A stretch of 64,000 nucleotides of DNA from Natrinema sp. HArc-T2 (GCF_041821085.1 NZ_JBGUAZ010000001.1:788195-852194); one strand, 5' to 3'. Shown: positions 52,625 to 61,846, numbered from the stretch's first letter. Notes: generated by a model not told the origin, from the sequence alone. A program made the numbers and translations.

Positions 52625-53836
52625 CTATTTTTTCAGCGCACGTCGCGTCGCAGTTACGGCTTCGCCCGGCTCGACGTCTGCTCCCATTGACTCCAGGACG
52701 TCACCCAGCGCCGTCACGACGTAAATCACGTTCTCGGGACGTGCGGAGTAGCCCATACAGCCGATCCGGAAGATGTCGCCGGCGAGATCGCCCAGGCCGC
52801 CCGCGATCTCGAGGTCGTACTGCTCGAGTAAGGCGTCACAGACCGCGCCGTCGTCGATACCGTCGGGGACGCGGACGGCGTTCAGACTCGGAAGCCAGTA
52901 CTCGTCGGGGGCGTTCATCTCGAGACCCATCGCCTCGACGCCGGCTTTGAGCGCGCCGGCGAGTCGTTCGTGGCGGGCCCATCGCTGTTCGATCCCTTCC
53001 TCGGCGACGAGTCGCAGTGCCTCCCGAAGCGCGTAGACGTTCGTGATCGGCGCGGTGTGATGATAGGAGCGCTCGTCACCCCAGTAGCCCTCGAGCAGGG
53101 AGAGGTCGAGGTACCACGAGCGGGGGTCTTCCTCACGCGAGAGGACCTTGTCCATCGCCTCGTCCGAGAGGGTCAGCGGGCTCGCTCCCGGCGGACAGGA
53201 GAGACACTTCTGTGGGCCCGAGTAGGCGACGTCGATGTCCCACTCGTCGACGCGCAGTTCGACGCCGCCGAGCGAGGTGACGGTATCGGCGATGACCAGC
53301 GCGTCGTGGTCGTGGGCTGCAGCCGTCAGGTCGGAAACGTTGGGCTGGAGGACGCCCGTACTCGTCTCGGCGTGGACGAACCCGAAGATATCGGGGTCGT
53401 GTTCTGCCAATGCGTCCGCGACGACGTCGGGCTCGAGGGGTTCGCCCCACGGCGCGTCGACTTCGACGACCTCGCCGCCGGCTCGCTGGGCCATCGTGGC
53501 CATCCGGCCACCGAAGTAGCCGTTGGTCGGGACGAGCATCGTATCACCGGGTTCGACGACGTTGCCGATCGCGGCTTCCATTGCAGCCGAGCCGGTCCCC
53601 GAGACGGGGATCGTCCACTGGTTGTCCGTCCGGAAGGTATAGCGCAACAGTTCCTGGACCTCGTTCATCATCTCGATGAACGAGGGATCGAGATGGCCCA
53701 CGAGCGGCGTGCTCATCGCCCGCAGCACGCGCGGGTTGACGTCGCTCGGGCCGGGCCCCATCAGGGTTCGATCCGGTGGGGTGAGTTCGCCAACGGATGG
53801 CGCGCGATCCACGTCGGTCGACGGTTGCTGAGCCAT
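52625..53836 (-). CDS. class V aminotransferase (alanine-glyoxylate / serine-pyruvate type)
   Basis: 403 residues of the PLP-dependent class V aminotransferase family. It opens LMGPGPSDVNPRVLRAMSTP and has VSGTGSAAMEAAIGNVVEPG (phosphate-binding part), FVHAETSTGVLQ, VIADTVTSLGG with the PLP-binding Asp, and SGPQKCLSCPPG with the Schiff-base Lys. It probably transfers an amino group between alanine, serine or phosphoserine-like donors and glyoxylate or pyruvate; the exact donor is unresolved. The ATG at MAQQPSTDVD is used. Confidence 0.92.
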   Translation of the reverse strand: MAQQPSTDVDRAPSVGELTPPDRTLMGPGPSDVNPRVLRAMSTPLVGHLDPSFIEMMNEVQELLRYTFRTDNQWTIPVSGTGSAAMEAAIGNVVEPGDTMLVPTNGYFGGRMATMAQRAGGEVVEVDAPWGEPLEPDVVADALAEHDPDIFGFVHAETSTGVLQPNVSDLTAAAHDHDALVIADTVTSLGGVELRVDEWDIDVAYSGPQKCLSCPPGASPLTLSDEAMDKVLSREEDPRSWYLDLSLLEGYWGDERSYHHTAPITNVYALREALRLVAEEGIEQRWARHERLAGALKAGVEAMGLEMNAPDEYWLPSLNAVRVPDGIDDGAVCDALLEQYDLEIAGGLGDLAGDIFRIGCMGYSARPENVIYVVTALGDVLESMGADVEPGEAVTATRRALKK

Positions 53837-54023
53837 GGGCGTGTGCTCGCGTGCCACTTGCAAAGACCTACCGGCAGCGGCGAACGACAGCCGCCCGTTT
53901 GCCACCGTTGGCTGGATATACGGCTCCATCGAGCGCCCCGATCGTCGTCCACAGACTGCGTGTGGTGTCTGTTGGCACGGCTACGAGTCGCTTAAGCCGA
54001 CCCGCCACATACCCGATATATCC

Positions 54024-55010
54024 ATGTTCGTCGGGCACGGCTTACTCGCGTTCGCCGTCGCGGCGCTGGTCGCGGATTGGCGAGGATGGGATCGCCGACC
54101 GGCCCTGCTTGTCGGCGCCGTCGCAGGTGTGTTCGCCGCGATCCCGGACATCGACGTCGCGTACGCGCTCGTCGGCCTGCTCGAGTGGCAGGCTCTCGGC
54201 GGTGAACTCGGAGCGCCGGCGGCCTTTTGGGGTGCGAGCCGGGCCGTCCACCGGTCGGTCACCCACTCGCTGGTGGTCGGGGCGGTCGCCGCGCCGGCGT
54301 TCGGGCTGCTCGCCGTCCGCGGGCGCTCGGCACGCTCGCGCGCCGGCCACATCGCCGGACTCGCAGTCCTCGTGGCCCTCGTCGCGGTTGCGCTCCTCTG
54401 GGATAGTCCCCTCGCTGCGTTCGTGATGGTGCTGTTCGCAGCCAGTGGCGTCCTCGTTTCCCGTGGAGTCGCGCGGCGCTCGACACTGGCGCCGACGACG
54501 GTGACTCTCGCCGCGCTCTGGGGCCTTTGGTCGCACCCATGGGGCGATCTGGTTACCGGGGCACCCCCCGACTGGCTGTTCCCGCTCGGCCCGCCGGGCC
54601 TCGAGTCACGCGTCGTCCTCCACTCGGATCCGACGCTGCACCTGCTCGGTGCGTTCGCGATCGAACTCGCCACGATCGCGTTCGCGATCGCGGTTGTGTA
54701 TCGGGTCACCGATCGATCGGTCCTCGCGGGCGTCGACCGCCGGGCTGCCGTCGGCGCTGTCTACGGCGTCGCCGCACTCGCCGTGACGCCGCCGACGCTC
54801 GAGGTCTCCTACCATTTCGTCTTCTCGATCCTGGGCGTCGGCCTCCTCTGTGGCGTCGTCCAGGAGTCGTACTGGCGTCCCTTCGGCGCGCGCAACCGGT
54901 GGCGTCCGTCCGTGGACGCGGTCTTCGAGACCGGGCTCACGACGGTGGCAGCCGTGGCCGTTGCGTTGGCCGCATATGCGACCGTCTACCTGCTCGTCGT
55001 GCCGTCGTGA
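54024..55010 (+). CDS. YdjM/LexA-binding-type membrane-bound metal-dependent hydrolase
   Basis: 328 residues with about eight hydrophobic segments. The family's conserved residues are visible: MFVGHGLLAFAVAALVADW at the start, AIPDIDVAYAL, and RAVHRSVTHSLVVGAV (HRSVTHS, metal-ligand histidines), then WSHPWGDLVTGAPPDWLFPL. The family is annotated as inner-membrane metal-dependent hydrolase, but its substrate is unknown. The start is the ATG at MFVGHGLL; a TATA-like CTTAAGCC lies about 30 bases upstream. Confidence 0.85.
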   Translation: MFVGHGLLAFAVAALVADWRGWDRRPALLVGAVAGVFAAIPDIDVAYALVGLLEWQALGGELGAPAAFWGASRAVHRSVTHSLVVGAVAAPAFGLLAVRGRSARSRAGHIAGLAVLVALVAVALLWDSPLAAFVMVLFAASGVLVSRGVARRSTLAPTTVTLAALWGLWSHPWGDLVTGAPPDWLFPLGPPGLESRVVLHSDPTLHLLGAFAIELATIAFAIAVVYRVTDRSVLAGVDRRAAVGAVYGVAALAVTPPTLEVSYHFVFSILGVGLLCGVVQESYWRPFGARNRWRPSVDAVFETGLTTVAAVAVALAAYATVYLLVVPS

Positions 55011-55067
55011 TGGCCACCGCGTGACGACTACGCTTTTGTGTTGTGAGAACGGTCAGTACGACCACGC

Positions 55068-55682
55068 GTGTCTCAGACATCACTCGAAGAACTGATCGCC
55101 GACGGTCGGACCAACGCGGCCTTCTCGTGGCTCCTGGTCGTCGCGATCGCGCTCATCGGTCTCGGTGAACTCGTGACCGGTGGCCTCCTCTGGACGACGT
55201 TTGCGATGGTCCTCGTTGCCCTCGCACTACTGCCGCCGCTGACCCTTCGGTCGTGGGTGGCTATGATTCCATGGGAGGTGCTTTTGCTCGCGGCGCTGCC
55301 GGTCCTCGGACTCGCGCTTGGCTCGGAGCGACTGACCGGACACGTCGCCTCGTATCTCTCGGTCGCGGCAATCGCGCTCGTCTTCGCCGTCGAACTGCAG
55401 ACGTTTACGACCGTGCGGATGACCTCGAGTTTCGCAGTCATCTTCGTCGCCGTCACGACGATGGCCGCTGCTGCCCTGTGGGCGCTCTTTCGATGGAGCG
55501 CTGCCGGCCTCCTCGCTGTCCCGTTTCCCACCGACCACGACGCCGTGATGTGGGAGTTCGTGTATTCCACGATCTCCGGGCTCGGCGCCGGTATCGTCTT
55601 CGAACTGTACTTCCGACGGCTCGGTCGCCACGAACACTGTCGGCCTGACGAGCTGTCCATCGCGGAGGGCGACAATGCGTAA
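55068..55682 (+). CDS. multi-pass membrane protein (first of an overlapping pair)
   Basis: 204 residues with about five membrane helices (LLVVAIALIGLGELVTGGLL, VLLLAALPVLGLALG and others). It ends with FVYSTISGLGAGIVFELYFR, a pattern similar to the end of the partner gene. Starts at a GTG. It overlaps the next gene by eight bases, so the two are coupled. The family is not recognised with confidence; the partner's DUF2238-like fold suggests both belong to one membrane complex. Confidence 0.8.
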   Translation: MSQTSLEELIADGRTNAAFSWLLVVAIALIGLGELVTGGLLWTTFAMVLVALALLPPLTLRSWVAMIPWEVLLLAALPVLGLALGSERLTGHVASYLSVAAIALVFAVELQTFTTVRMTSSFAVIFVAVTTMAAAALWALFRWSAAGLLAVPFPTDHDAVMWEFVYSTISGLGAGIVFELYFRRLGRHEHCRPDELSIAEGDNA

Positions 55683-56334
55683 CCTCTCTCGGTTGCTGCC
55701 GTCTCGAGAGCGCCAGCGCCAACTTACCTACGTCATGGAACTCGGGCTCGTCGGCATGCTGTTCGTCGGCATCGACCGAGGAAACGCCGGCATCGTGATC
55801 AATACCGGCGTGGCGCTGGCCGTGACACAACTCCCGCCGATCCTCGAGCGTGACTACGAGATCCCGATGGACCCGCGGCTGACGCTGTGGATCACCACCG
55901 CTGTCTTTCTCCATGCCTTTGGCACCGTCGGCTTACCGGGTGCAACGCGGACCCTCTACAGTCAAGTCTGGTGGTGGGACCACATGACCCACGCGCTGTC
56001 GGCGTCACTGGTCGCCGGCGTTGGCTATGCCACCGTCCGCGCGCTCCACGAGCACGCCGACGGGATTCACTTCCCCCGTCGGTTCGTCGCCGTCTTCATC
56101 CTGCTTTTCGTCCTCGCCTTCGGCGTCCTCTGGGAGGTTCTCGAGTTCGCTATCGCACTGTCTGCCGACGCGTTCGGCGTCGACGCCGTGCTCACCCAGT
56201 ACGGCCTCGACGACACGATGCTGGATTTCGTATTCAACTCGATCGGCGGGCTGGTCGTCGCCCTGTGGGGCGGTGCCTACCTCGCGGACGTCTCCGGTGC
56301 GATCCGCGAGCGCCTCGAGGCACGAACCGAGTAG
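55675..56334 (+). CDS. DUF2238-like membrane protein (second of an overlapping pair)
   Basis: 219 residues with about six membrane helices. It contains [20 protein letters not shown] with conserved Asp/His, [13 protein letters not shown], and [20 protein letters not shown], typical of DUF2238/YjdF-type membrane proteins of unknown function. The W-D-H-x-x-H motif could bind a metal. Translationally coupled to the preceding membrane protein. Confidence 0.82.
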   Translation: MRNLSRLLPSRERQRQLTYVMELGLVGMLFVGIDRGNAGIVINTGVALAVTQLPPILERDYEIPMDPRLTLWITTAVFLHAFGTVGLPGATRTLYSQVWWWDHMTHALSASLVAGVGYATVRALHEHADGIHFPRRFVAVFILLFVLAFGVLWEVLEFAIALSADAFGVDAVLTQYGLDDTMLDFVFNSIGGLVVALWGGAYLADVSGAIRERLEARTE

Positions 56335-56410
56335 GCGACGCCACGAGCGCCCTCACGACCCTGAAATGACGATCAGTTTTACGTCAGGTTGTGACGTAGT
56401 GCCAAGGGCG

Positions 56411-56611
56411 ATGGTCTTCAAAAAAATCACGCTCATCGGAACCAGTCCCGAGAGCTTCGACGCAGCAGCCGACGACGCGATCGACCGTGCAGAAGAGACC
56501 CTCCAGAACGTCCACTGGATCGAAGTCGACGAACTCGGCGTCGAAATCGCAAGCGCCGACGACCGGGAGTACCAGGCCGAAGTCACCGTTGCCTTCGAAC
56601 TCGAGGAGTAA
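56411..56611 (+). CDS. dodecin, flavin-binding protein
   Basis: 66 residues, exactly the dodecin size. It reads [20 protein letters not shown], then [20 protein letters not shown], with the flavin-stacking Trp in NVHWIEV, and ends [14 protein letters not shown]. Dodecin forms dodecamers that store riboflavin and other flavins; the halobacterial protein is the type member. An in-frame-looking longer frame upstream is a shadow of the membrane protein gene. Confidence 0.95.
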   Translation: MVFKKITLIGTSPESFDAAADDAIDRAEETLQNVHWIEVDELGVEIASADDREYQAEVTVAFELEE

Positions 56612-56766
56612 CCTGCCGACCGTCGAGCCGACGGCGAGACTCGATCGGTTGCTACCCGCTCACACTCCGTTTTCACACAGTCCGTCCGACGAGAGCCGAG
56701 AATACAGCGTCGCGCGTTCGCGCGGATGGTGTCGCCGAGGGCGCTCGAAGCCGAGCGTAAACGCGG

Positions 56767-57141
56767 TTACGTCCGGAACGACTCGCCACAGCCACACTCG
56801 CTGACGACGTTGGGATTATCAACGTGGAATCCTTCGGCTTGCAGCCCGCTCTCGTAGTCGAGGACGCTGCCCTCGATGTATTTCAGGCTCGCCGGATCGA
56901 CGAAGACGCGCAGGTCGTGGTGTTCGTAGATCGTATCGTCCTCGTCGGGTGCGTCGTCGAAGCGCATCCCGTAGGAGAGACCGGCACAGCCTCCCTGCTG
57001 GACGAACAGCCGGAGGCCGGCCTCCGAAACGTCGAGGTCCTCTCCCTCGAGCAGCGAGAGGGCCTGCTCGGCCGCGTCTTCGGTCACTTCGATCTTCGGA
57101 CGCGTGTCAGCCTCCCCGCCGTCCATACTGTCCGTGCTCAT
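56767..57141 (-). CDS. HesB/IscA-type iron-sulfur cluster assembly protein
   Basis: 124 residues. A short acidic N-terminal tail is followed by the A-type carrier fold (about 16-124). The three conserved cysteines are seen in VQQGGCAGLSYGM and near the C-terminus in SECGCGESF. It should bind and deliver Fe-S clusters. It is a single gene and a likely partner in the same pathway as the NifU/BolA pair at 13.3-14 kb. Confidence 0.92.
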   Translation of the reverse strand: MSTDSMDGGEADTRPKIEVTEDAAEQALSLLEGEDLDVSEAGLRLFVQQGGCAGLSYGMRFDDAPDEDDTIYEHHDLRVFVDPASLKYIEGSVLDYESGLQAEGFHVDNPNVVSECGCGESFRT

Positions 57142-57321
57142 ACCAACCCATTCCGGCGCAACGATGTTAACTGTGACGCCCTCCGAAGACTGTGTGACTA
57201 GCCAAATTCGGTTACAGCGCTGTTTGCGACCGCGTTCGATCCTCGTTCCTACCGGCCCAACTCACGCTGATCGCGGGGCCGTCGGACGATGGGCGTGCAG
57301 TGACACACGGCGGCTCGAGCG

Positions 57322-57519
57322 CTACCGGCACAGCCGGTATCTGGCACCGAACTGCCGTCGATCGTTTCGCGACAGTTCGATCTCGTGTTCTGCCAGCAAC
57401 TCGAGCATTCGTTCGAGCTCACAGTCGTACCACATCGAGAGGAGCCGCACGTTCCGCTGGGCATAATCGTAGTTGCGCTCGAGGACGCGCCGGTCCGTTG
57501 GATCGACACGCGGTTCCAT
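57322..57519 (-). CDS. small haloarchaeal hypothetical protein
   Basis: 65 residues, helical and rich in charged residues: RVLERNYDYAQRNVRLLSMW then YDCELERMLELLAEHEIELS. No cysteine motif or membrane segment. I do not recognise a family. The ATG at MEPRVDPTDRR is the only start. Coding-like amino-acid composition and an isolated position with room for its own promoter support it moderately. Confidence 0.55.
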   Translation of the reverse strand: MEPRVDPTDRRVLERNYDYAQRNVRLLSMWYDCELERMLELLAEHEIELSRNDRRQFGARYRLCR

Positions 57520-57608
57520 CTCATCGCCTACTCCGTGGTCCAGCTACGTAAAACCGATATGCGGTTCCGTAACCTGTTTCCAGCCGGTCAATCACGGATT
57601 ACCGCCCG

Positions 57609-58901
57609 TTAGCAGTCTGTCTCGTCGTCCAGCCGGAGTCGGACGCTCGCGGCGTGGGCCTCGAGCCCTTCCGCGTCGGCGAGCGTCGTGATCGTCTCGC
57701 CCAGTTCGGCCAGGCCCTCGCTGGAGAGTCGCTGGACCGTCGTCGACCGGAGGAACGTCTCGACCGAGAGGCCGCCGGTCACGCGCGCTCCGCCGTCGGT
57801 CGGCAGGACGTGGTTGGTGCCACTGGCGTAGTCGCCCGCGGCGACGGGCGTGTTCGGCCCGAGGAAGACGCTGCCCGCGCTATCGATCCGTTCCAGGAGC
57901 GACTCGTCGTCGTCGGCCATGATCGAGAGGTGTTCGGGGGCGTATGCCTCCGTAAAGAGGATCGCCTCGCTCATCGAGCGCGCGTGGAGGACCCCACTCG
58001 CGTCGTTTGCGAGCGCCTCGCGGATGATCTCTGCGCGGTCGCGGTCGTCGACCTGTTCCTCGACGGCTGCAGCCACGGCGTCGGCGGTCGTCTCGTCGTC
58101 CGTGACTGCCACGACCGAGGCGTTCGGATCGTGTTCGGCCTGGGCGACGAGTTCCGCGGCGACGAACGCCGGGTCCGCGCTTTCGTCTGCCACCACGACG
58201 ACTTCGCTCGGTCCTGCGAGGAAGTCGATCTCGGCGTCGCCGCGAACCTCGGCTTTGGCCGCGGTCACCCACTTGTTGCCGGGGCCGACGATCTTCTGGA
58301 CGCTCGTGATCGTCTCCGTTCCGTAGGCCAGCCCCGCGACCGCCTGTGCGCCGCCGACGCTGTAGACCGCGTCCGCACCCGCGATGTGAATCGCCGCCAG
58401 CGTCACCGGGTTCAGTTCGTCGGCCGGCGGCGTCACCACCGACACGTGATCGACGCCAGCGACGACTGCCGGCACGATCCCCATGATCGCACTCGAGGGG
58501 TAGGCCGCCGATCCGCCGGGCACGTAGACGCCGACGCGCTCGAGCGGGCGGAACCGCCGCCCGAGCGTCCGTCCCTCGCCGAACTCTCGTTGCCAGTCCT
58601 CCGGAAGCTGGGCGGTGTGGAACTCACGAACGTTCGCGACGGCCGTCTCGATCGCGTCGCGGATCTCGTCGTCGACCTCGTCGGCGGCCCGCTCGCACTC
58701 GTCGGTGATGTCTAGGTTACCGACTTCGACGCCGTCGAACTCGCTCGTGAACTCGCGGACGGCGACGTCGCCCTCGGTGCGGACCCGGTCGACGATGTCG
58801 CGGACGTCTCCCCTGACCGCCTCGATGCCGGCGTCGCGCTCGAAGAAGGCTGCGCGGTCGTCCGGCCCGAGATCGGAAATCGCCTGCACGTCGATTGTCA
58901 T
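57609..58901 (-). CDS. hisD: histidinol dehydrogenase
   Basis: 430 residues, the normal HisD length. It oxidises L-histidinol to L-histidine in two NAD+-dependent steps, the last of histidine synthesis. Family motifs: RVGVYVPGGSAAYPSSAIMG, KIVGPGNKWVTAAKAEV, IDFLAGPSEVVVVAD (with the HisD Ser/Gly region), and EAYAPEHLSIMADDD with the catalytic Glu-His pair. Zinc-ligand Gln/His in AELVAQAEHDPNA. Single gene; other his genes are elsewhere. Confidence 0.96.
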   Translation of the reverse strand: MTIDVQAISDLGPDDRAAFFERDAGIEAVRGDVRDIVDRVRTEGDVAVREFTSEFDGVEVGNLDITDECERAADEVDDEIRDAIETAVANVREFHTAQLPEDWQREFGEGRTLGRRFRPLERVGVYVPGGSAAYPSSAIMGIVPAVVAGVDHVSVVTPPADELNPVTLAAIHIAGADAVYSVGGAQAVAGLAYGTETITSVQKIVGPGNKWVTAAKAEVRGDAEIDFLAGPSEVVVVADESADPAFVAAELVAQAEHDPNASVVAVTDDETTADAVAAAVEEQVDDRDRAEIIREALANDASGVLHARSMSEAILFTEAYAPEHLSIMADDDESLLERIDSAGSVFLGPNTPVAAGDYASGTNHVLPTDGGARVTGGLSVETFLRSTTVQRLSSEGLAELGETITTLADAEGLEAHAASVRLRLDDETDC

Positions 58902-58944
58902 GCCCCGGACTTGGCGCGGCGGTCGAAAAACGGTTTCCTTCCGC

Positions 58945-59166
58945 TCATGTCTCCCCGCGTTCGATCGACCAGAGGCCCACGAAGTCGAGGGTTGCCCTGA
59001 CGAACAGATAGACGAGCAGCCCGAAGCCGACGATCGCCAGCGGTGCCTGAATGAGATCCGCGAGTGCCACCTCGAGGACGATCCGGCTCAGTCCACGGAT
59101 GACGAAACTCGCGATCACGAGCGCAAATCCGATGAGCGAGAGTTTGACGAATCCCGACTGGTCCAT
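58945..59166 (-). CDS. small two-helix membrane protein
   Basis: 73 residues with two hydrophobic segments, LSLIGFALVIASFVIRGLSR and LAIVGFGLLVYLFVRATLDF. It ends acidic (SIERGET). No family recognised. It lies between hisD and the ABC exporter on the same strand, 72 bases after the exporter permease gene, so it could be part of either transcript. Confidence 0.65.
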   Translation of the reverse strand: MDQSGFVKLSLIGFALVIASFVIRGLSRIVLEVALADLIQAPLAIVGFGLLVYLFVRATLDFVGLWSIERGET

Positions 59167-59238
59167 AGCGAGCCGTACGACTGGGCTCGCTAAATGGTAT
59201 CGGTTGGTCCCACATCGATGGCGCTGCTCGTCGGGACG

Positions 59239-60081
59239 TTACCGAACGTCGGCGCTGGCAGCGCGGCTGATCGCGCAAATTGCTACCGAACCGAAAGCGA
59301 GCGCGAGGCAGACGAGGACGGCCAGCGCCGGTACAAGCGTATCCCACATACCTCCAAAGCGGCTGACTTCGATCACCGTCATCGTGTCTTCGCCAAGCAT
59401 CACCGCGCGGGTGGCGTCGACGCCGTACGTGATCGGATTGAACGTCGCAACCGTCTGAATCCACGCCGGCAGCGCCGGCAGTGGGAGGAACGCACTCGAG
59501 ACGAACAGCAAAGGAAGTTGGAGCAGGTTCGCCCCGATGATCGTCGACTCCTCGTCGCGGGTCACCACCGCAAGCACGTTCGAAAACGCCGTGAACCAGA
59601 CCGAAAACAGGACGCAGATGCCCGCAATCGCGACGGCCCCGACCAGACCAGTCGCGATTTCGGCACCCAGCATCACGCCCAAGCCGAGCACGATCGTCAC
59701 CTGCGCGATGATACGGACGATCTCGGCCAGCGTCTTGCCCACGAAGACGGCAATTCGGTTCATCGGACTCACCAACGTCTTCTCGAACATGCCGTTCTCG
59801 ATGTCGTTGACCAGCCCAATCCCCGACGTCGCCGCTGCTACCAGCGCGACCTGGATCACGATCGCCGGCACGAGATACGTCTCGTAAGTGACCCCCTCGA
59901 GCGCACTCGTCGCGACGCCGCCGAACACCTGCGTGAACAACACGAGGAAGATTATCGGCTGGACGAGCGAGACGACGAGCACGAACGGGTTTCGGATCGA
60001 CTTGATCGTCCACCGGATGAACGTGGTCCATACGTCGCTTGCGAAGCTCCCGCCGTGGCGGTCGCCGGTCTGCACACTCAT
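59239..60081 (-). CDS. ABC-2 type exporter permease
   Basis: 280 residues with six membrane helices of the ABC-2 (DrrB/NodJ) type. It starts SVQTGDRHGGSFASDVWTTF then RNPFVLVVSLVQPIIFLVLF, and includes GIGLVNDIENGMFEKTLVSP and PMNRIAVFVGKTLAEIVRII. It is the membrane part of a drug or lipid exporter with the ATPase encoded directly upstream, whose stop it overlaps (ATGA). Confidence 0.92.
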   Translation of the reverse strand: MSVQTGDRHGGSFASDVWTTFIRWTIKSIRNPFVLVVSLVQPIIFLVLFTQVFGGVATSALEGVTYETYLVPAIVIQVALVAAATSGIGLVNDIENGMFEKTLVSPMNRIAVFVGKTLAEIVRIIAQVTIVLGLGVMLGAEIATGLVGAVAIAGICVLFSVWFTAFSNVLAVVTRDEESTIIGANLLQLPLLFVSSAFLPLPALPAWIQTVATFNPITYGVDATRAVMLGEDTMTVIEVSRFGGMWDTLVPALAVLVCLALAFGSVAICAISRAASADVR

Positions 60082-61157
60082 CGGCTCACCCCGTCGGCGT
60101 CTGCAGCAGCCCCCGTTTCGCCGTCGTCTGTCACCGTCGTTTCTCTCGCGTCACCGCCGTTACTGACCGCCTCGGTTCGCACATCGCCGTCGTCGGTCGC
60201 GGTCGCTTCGGTTCGCTCTCCAGTCACCGCGAGGAACACGTCGTCGAGCGTCGGTGCGCGAACGTCGAATCCGACCACGCCGATATCGGCGTCCCGCAGC
60301 GCGACTAACAGATCCGTTCCGCGCGTTCGCGCGTCGCGTGCGGTCACCGCCAGCCCCGACTCGGTCGGCTCGATCGTCACCCCTTCTGCGAACAGCGATT
60401 CGTTGCGGGCGACTGCCACCGCGCGCTCGCGTTCGGCGGGATCCGCCAGTTCGACGGCGAGAATTTCGCCGCCGACACGTCGTTTCAGCGATTCGGGCGT
60501 CCCCTCCGCGACGACCGCACCGTTCTGAATGACTGACAGCCGATCACACAACTGGTCGGCCTCCTCGAGATACTGGGTCGTCAGGAAAACGGTCGTCCCC
60601 TCGTCGTTGATCCGCTGGAAGTACTCCCAGAGTCGATTTCGCGCTGCCGGATCGAGTCCGGTCGTCGGCTCGTCGAGAAACACCAGCGGCGGTTGATGGA
60701 CCAGTGCGGTCGCCGCGTCCAGGCGCTTTTTCATCCCGCCTGAGAAGTCGTCGGCGACCTTGTTCGCGACGTCGGTTAGCTCGACGAGTTCGAGCAACTC
60801 GTCGATCCGATCGGCCCGCTTCGATCGCGACACGCCGTATGCATCACACGCAAATCGGAGGTTCTCTCGAGCCGTCAGCTCCGGATCGATGCTCGTCTCC
60901 TGTGCCATGTACCCGACCGTCGCGCGCACGCTCCGGGGTTCTGCGACGGTGTCGAATTCGTTGACCGTCACCGAGCCATCGGTCGGCCACAACAGCGTTA
61001 CCAACGTCTTGATCAGCGTCGTCTTCCCTGCGCCGTTCGGTCCAAGGAAGCCGAAAAACTCCCCCGTTTCCACGAGGAGATCGACACCGCGAACCGCTTC
61101 GGTTCCGTCCGCGTACGTCACCACCACGTCGCGGGCCTCGATAGCGTAGTCAGTCAC
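60078..61157 (-). CDS. ABC exporter ATPase (DrrA type)
   Basis: 359 residues. ATPase domain with Walker [14 protein letters not shown]-loop YMAQETSIDPELTAREN, signature DDFSGGMKKRLDAATALV, Walker B LVFLDEPTTGLDP and H-loop TTQYLEEADQL. A DrrA-type C-terminal domain (about 220-310) precedes a hydrophilic, Thr/Asp-rich tail of about 40 residues that is probably unstructured. I choose the GTG start (MTDYAIEARDVV) because a TATA-like GTATATC sits about 29 bases upstream. Two copies of an inverted-repeat motif just above this TATA suggest control by the downstream-encoded HxlR regulator. Confidence 0.9.
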   Translation of the reverse strand: MTDYAIEARDVVVTYADGTEAVRGVDLLVETGEFFGFLGPNGAGKTTLIKTLVTLLWPTDGSVTVNEFDTVAEPRSVRATVGYMAQETSIDPELTARENLRFACDAYGVSRSKRADRIDELLELVELTDVANKVADDFSGGMKKRLDAATALVHQPPLVFLDEPTTGLDPAARNRLWEYFQRINDEGTTVFLTTQYLEEADQLCDRLSVIQNGAVVAEGTPESLKRRVGGEILAVELADPAERERAVAVARNESLFAEGVTIEPTESGLAVTARDARTRGTDLLVALRDADIGVVGFDVRAPTLDDVFLAVTGERTEATATDDGDVRTEAVSNGGDARETTVTDDGETGAAADADGVSR

Positions 61158-61193
61158 AGTCGTCCTAGGGCAACCATGGGGATATACCTGTGA

Positions 61194-61227
61194 GTTCGAA
61201 ATCACTTCGCTACTTCGATACTCGAAC
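61194..61227. promoter_or_regulatory. candidate HxlR operator upstream of the exporter operon
   Basis: TACTTCGATACTCGAAC at 61211-61227 contains TTCG-N5-CGAA, and another TTCGAA lies next to it at about 61197-61202. They sit just upstream of the exporter TATA box (61181-61190). Same motif as at 61782 and 61828. Confidence 0.5.
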
Positions 61228-61273
61228 TATTGGCCCTCTAGCCCTCACGATCCGATTCAACCGCGACACGTAG

Positions 61274-61753
61274 TCAGTCTTCGACCGGCTCGAGGTCGTA
61301 TTCGATAGCCCACGCGTGGAGGTGTCCGAACGCCGGGAACACCGCGCGGCCCTTCTCTGTCGGTTCGTACTCGACTCGCGGCGGCACCTCGTCGTAGGAT
61401 TCACGTCGAAGCAGGCCGGCTGCAACCAGCTCTTTGAGCCGTTCCGAGAGCGTGTTCGCCGGCACTTCGAGCCGCTCCTCGAGATCCGAGAAGCGAAGCG
61501 GTTCGTCGGCGAACGCGAACGCCGAGAGAATCGCCATCGCGTGGGCTTTCCCGAAGAGCTCCAACAACTGCGCGACGGTGTGTTCGACCTGCTCGCGCTC
61601 GTCGGGCTCGAGTCGATCGCGGAGCGCGCTCGCTGTTTTCCGCGTCCGCCCGGCGTTCAGTCCCGGACCCGTCTCGATGTCGTTCGGCGGCGAACCACCG
61701 GCACGGGTGTCGCCGTCGTTTGATTTTCTCTCGTCGCTTTCGTCTCCGTCCAT
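61274..61753 (-). CDS. HxlR-family winged-helix transcriptional regulator
   Basis: 159 residues. A disordered acidic N-terminus (about 1-50) leads to the HxlR winged helix (about 55-155): LLELFGKAHAMAILSAFAFA, LRFSDLEERLEVPANTLSER and LKELVAAGLLRRESYDEVPP, then VEYEPTEKGRAVFPAF. Dimeric repressor or activator, often of detoxification or stress genes. It is flanked by an ABC exporter and an NmrA-like redox sensor, both with matching inverted repeats at their promoters, so these are the likely targets together with its own gene. Confidence 0.9.
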   Translation of the reverse strand: MDGDESDERKSNDGDTRAGGSPPNDIETGPGLNAGRTRKTASALRDRLEPDEREQVEHTVAQLLELFGKAHAMAILSAFAFADEPLRFSDLEERLEVPANTLSERLKELVAAGLLRRESYDEVPPRVEYEPTEKGRAVFPAFGHLHAWAIEYDLEPVED

Positions 61754-61781
61754 ATCGAGTCCTTGTCGGCCTATGACCGAA

Positions 61782-61800
61782 TACTTCGTGTTTCGAATTA
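61782..61800. promoter_or_regulatory. candidate HxlR operator at its own promoter
   Basis: TACTTCGTGTTTCGAATTA contains TTCG-N5-CGAA about 30 bases before the regulator's start, where the TATA box is expected. Binding here would fit autorepression. Confidence 0.5.
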
Positions 61801-61827
61801 TCGGGTAAAATGTGCTCCCGGTACCAA

Positions 61828-61846
61828 TACTTCGACACTTCGAAGT
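61828..61846. promoter_or_regulatory. candidate HxlR operator at the NmrA operon promoter
   Basis: TACTTCGACACTTCGAAGT holds the perfect inverted repeat ACTTCG-N6-CGAAGT, directly upstream of the TATA-like TTTATAG at 61853-61859. Confidence 0.55.
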
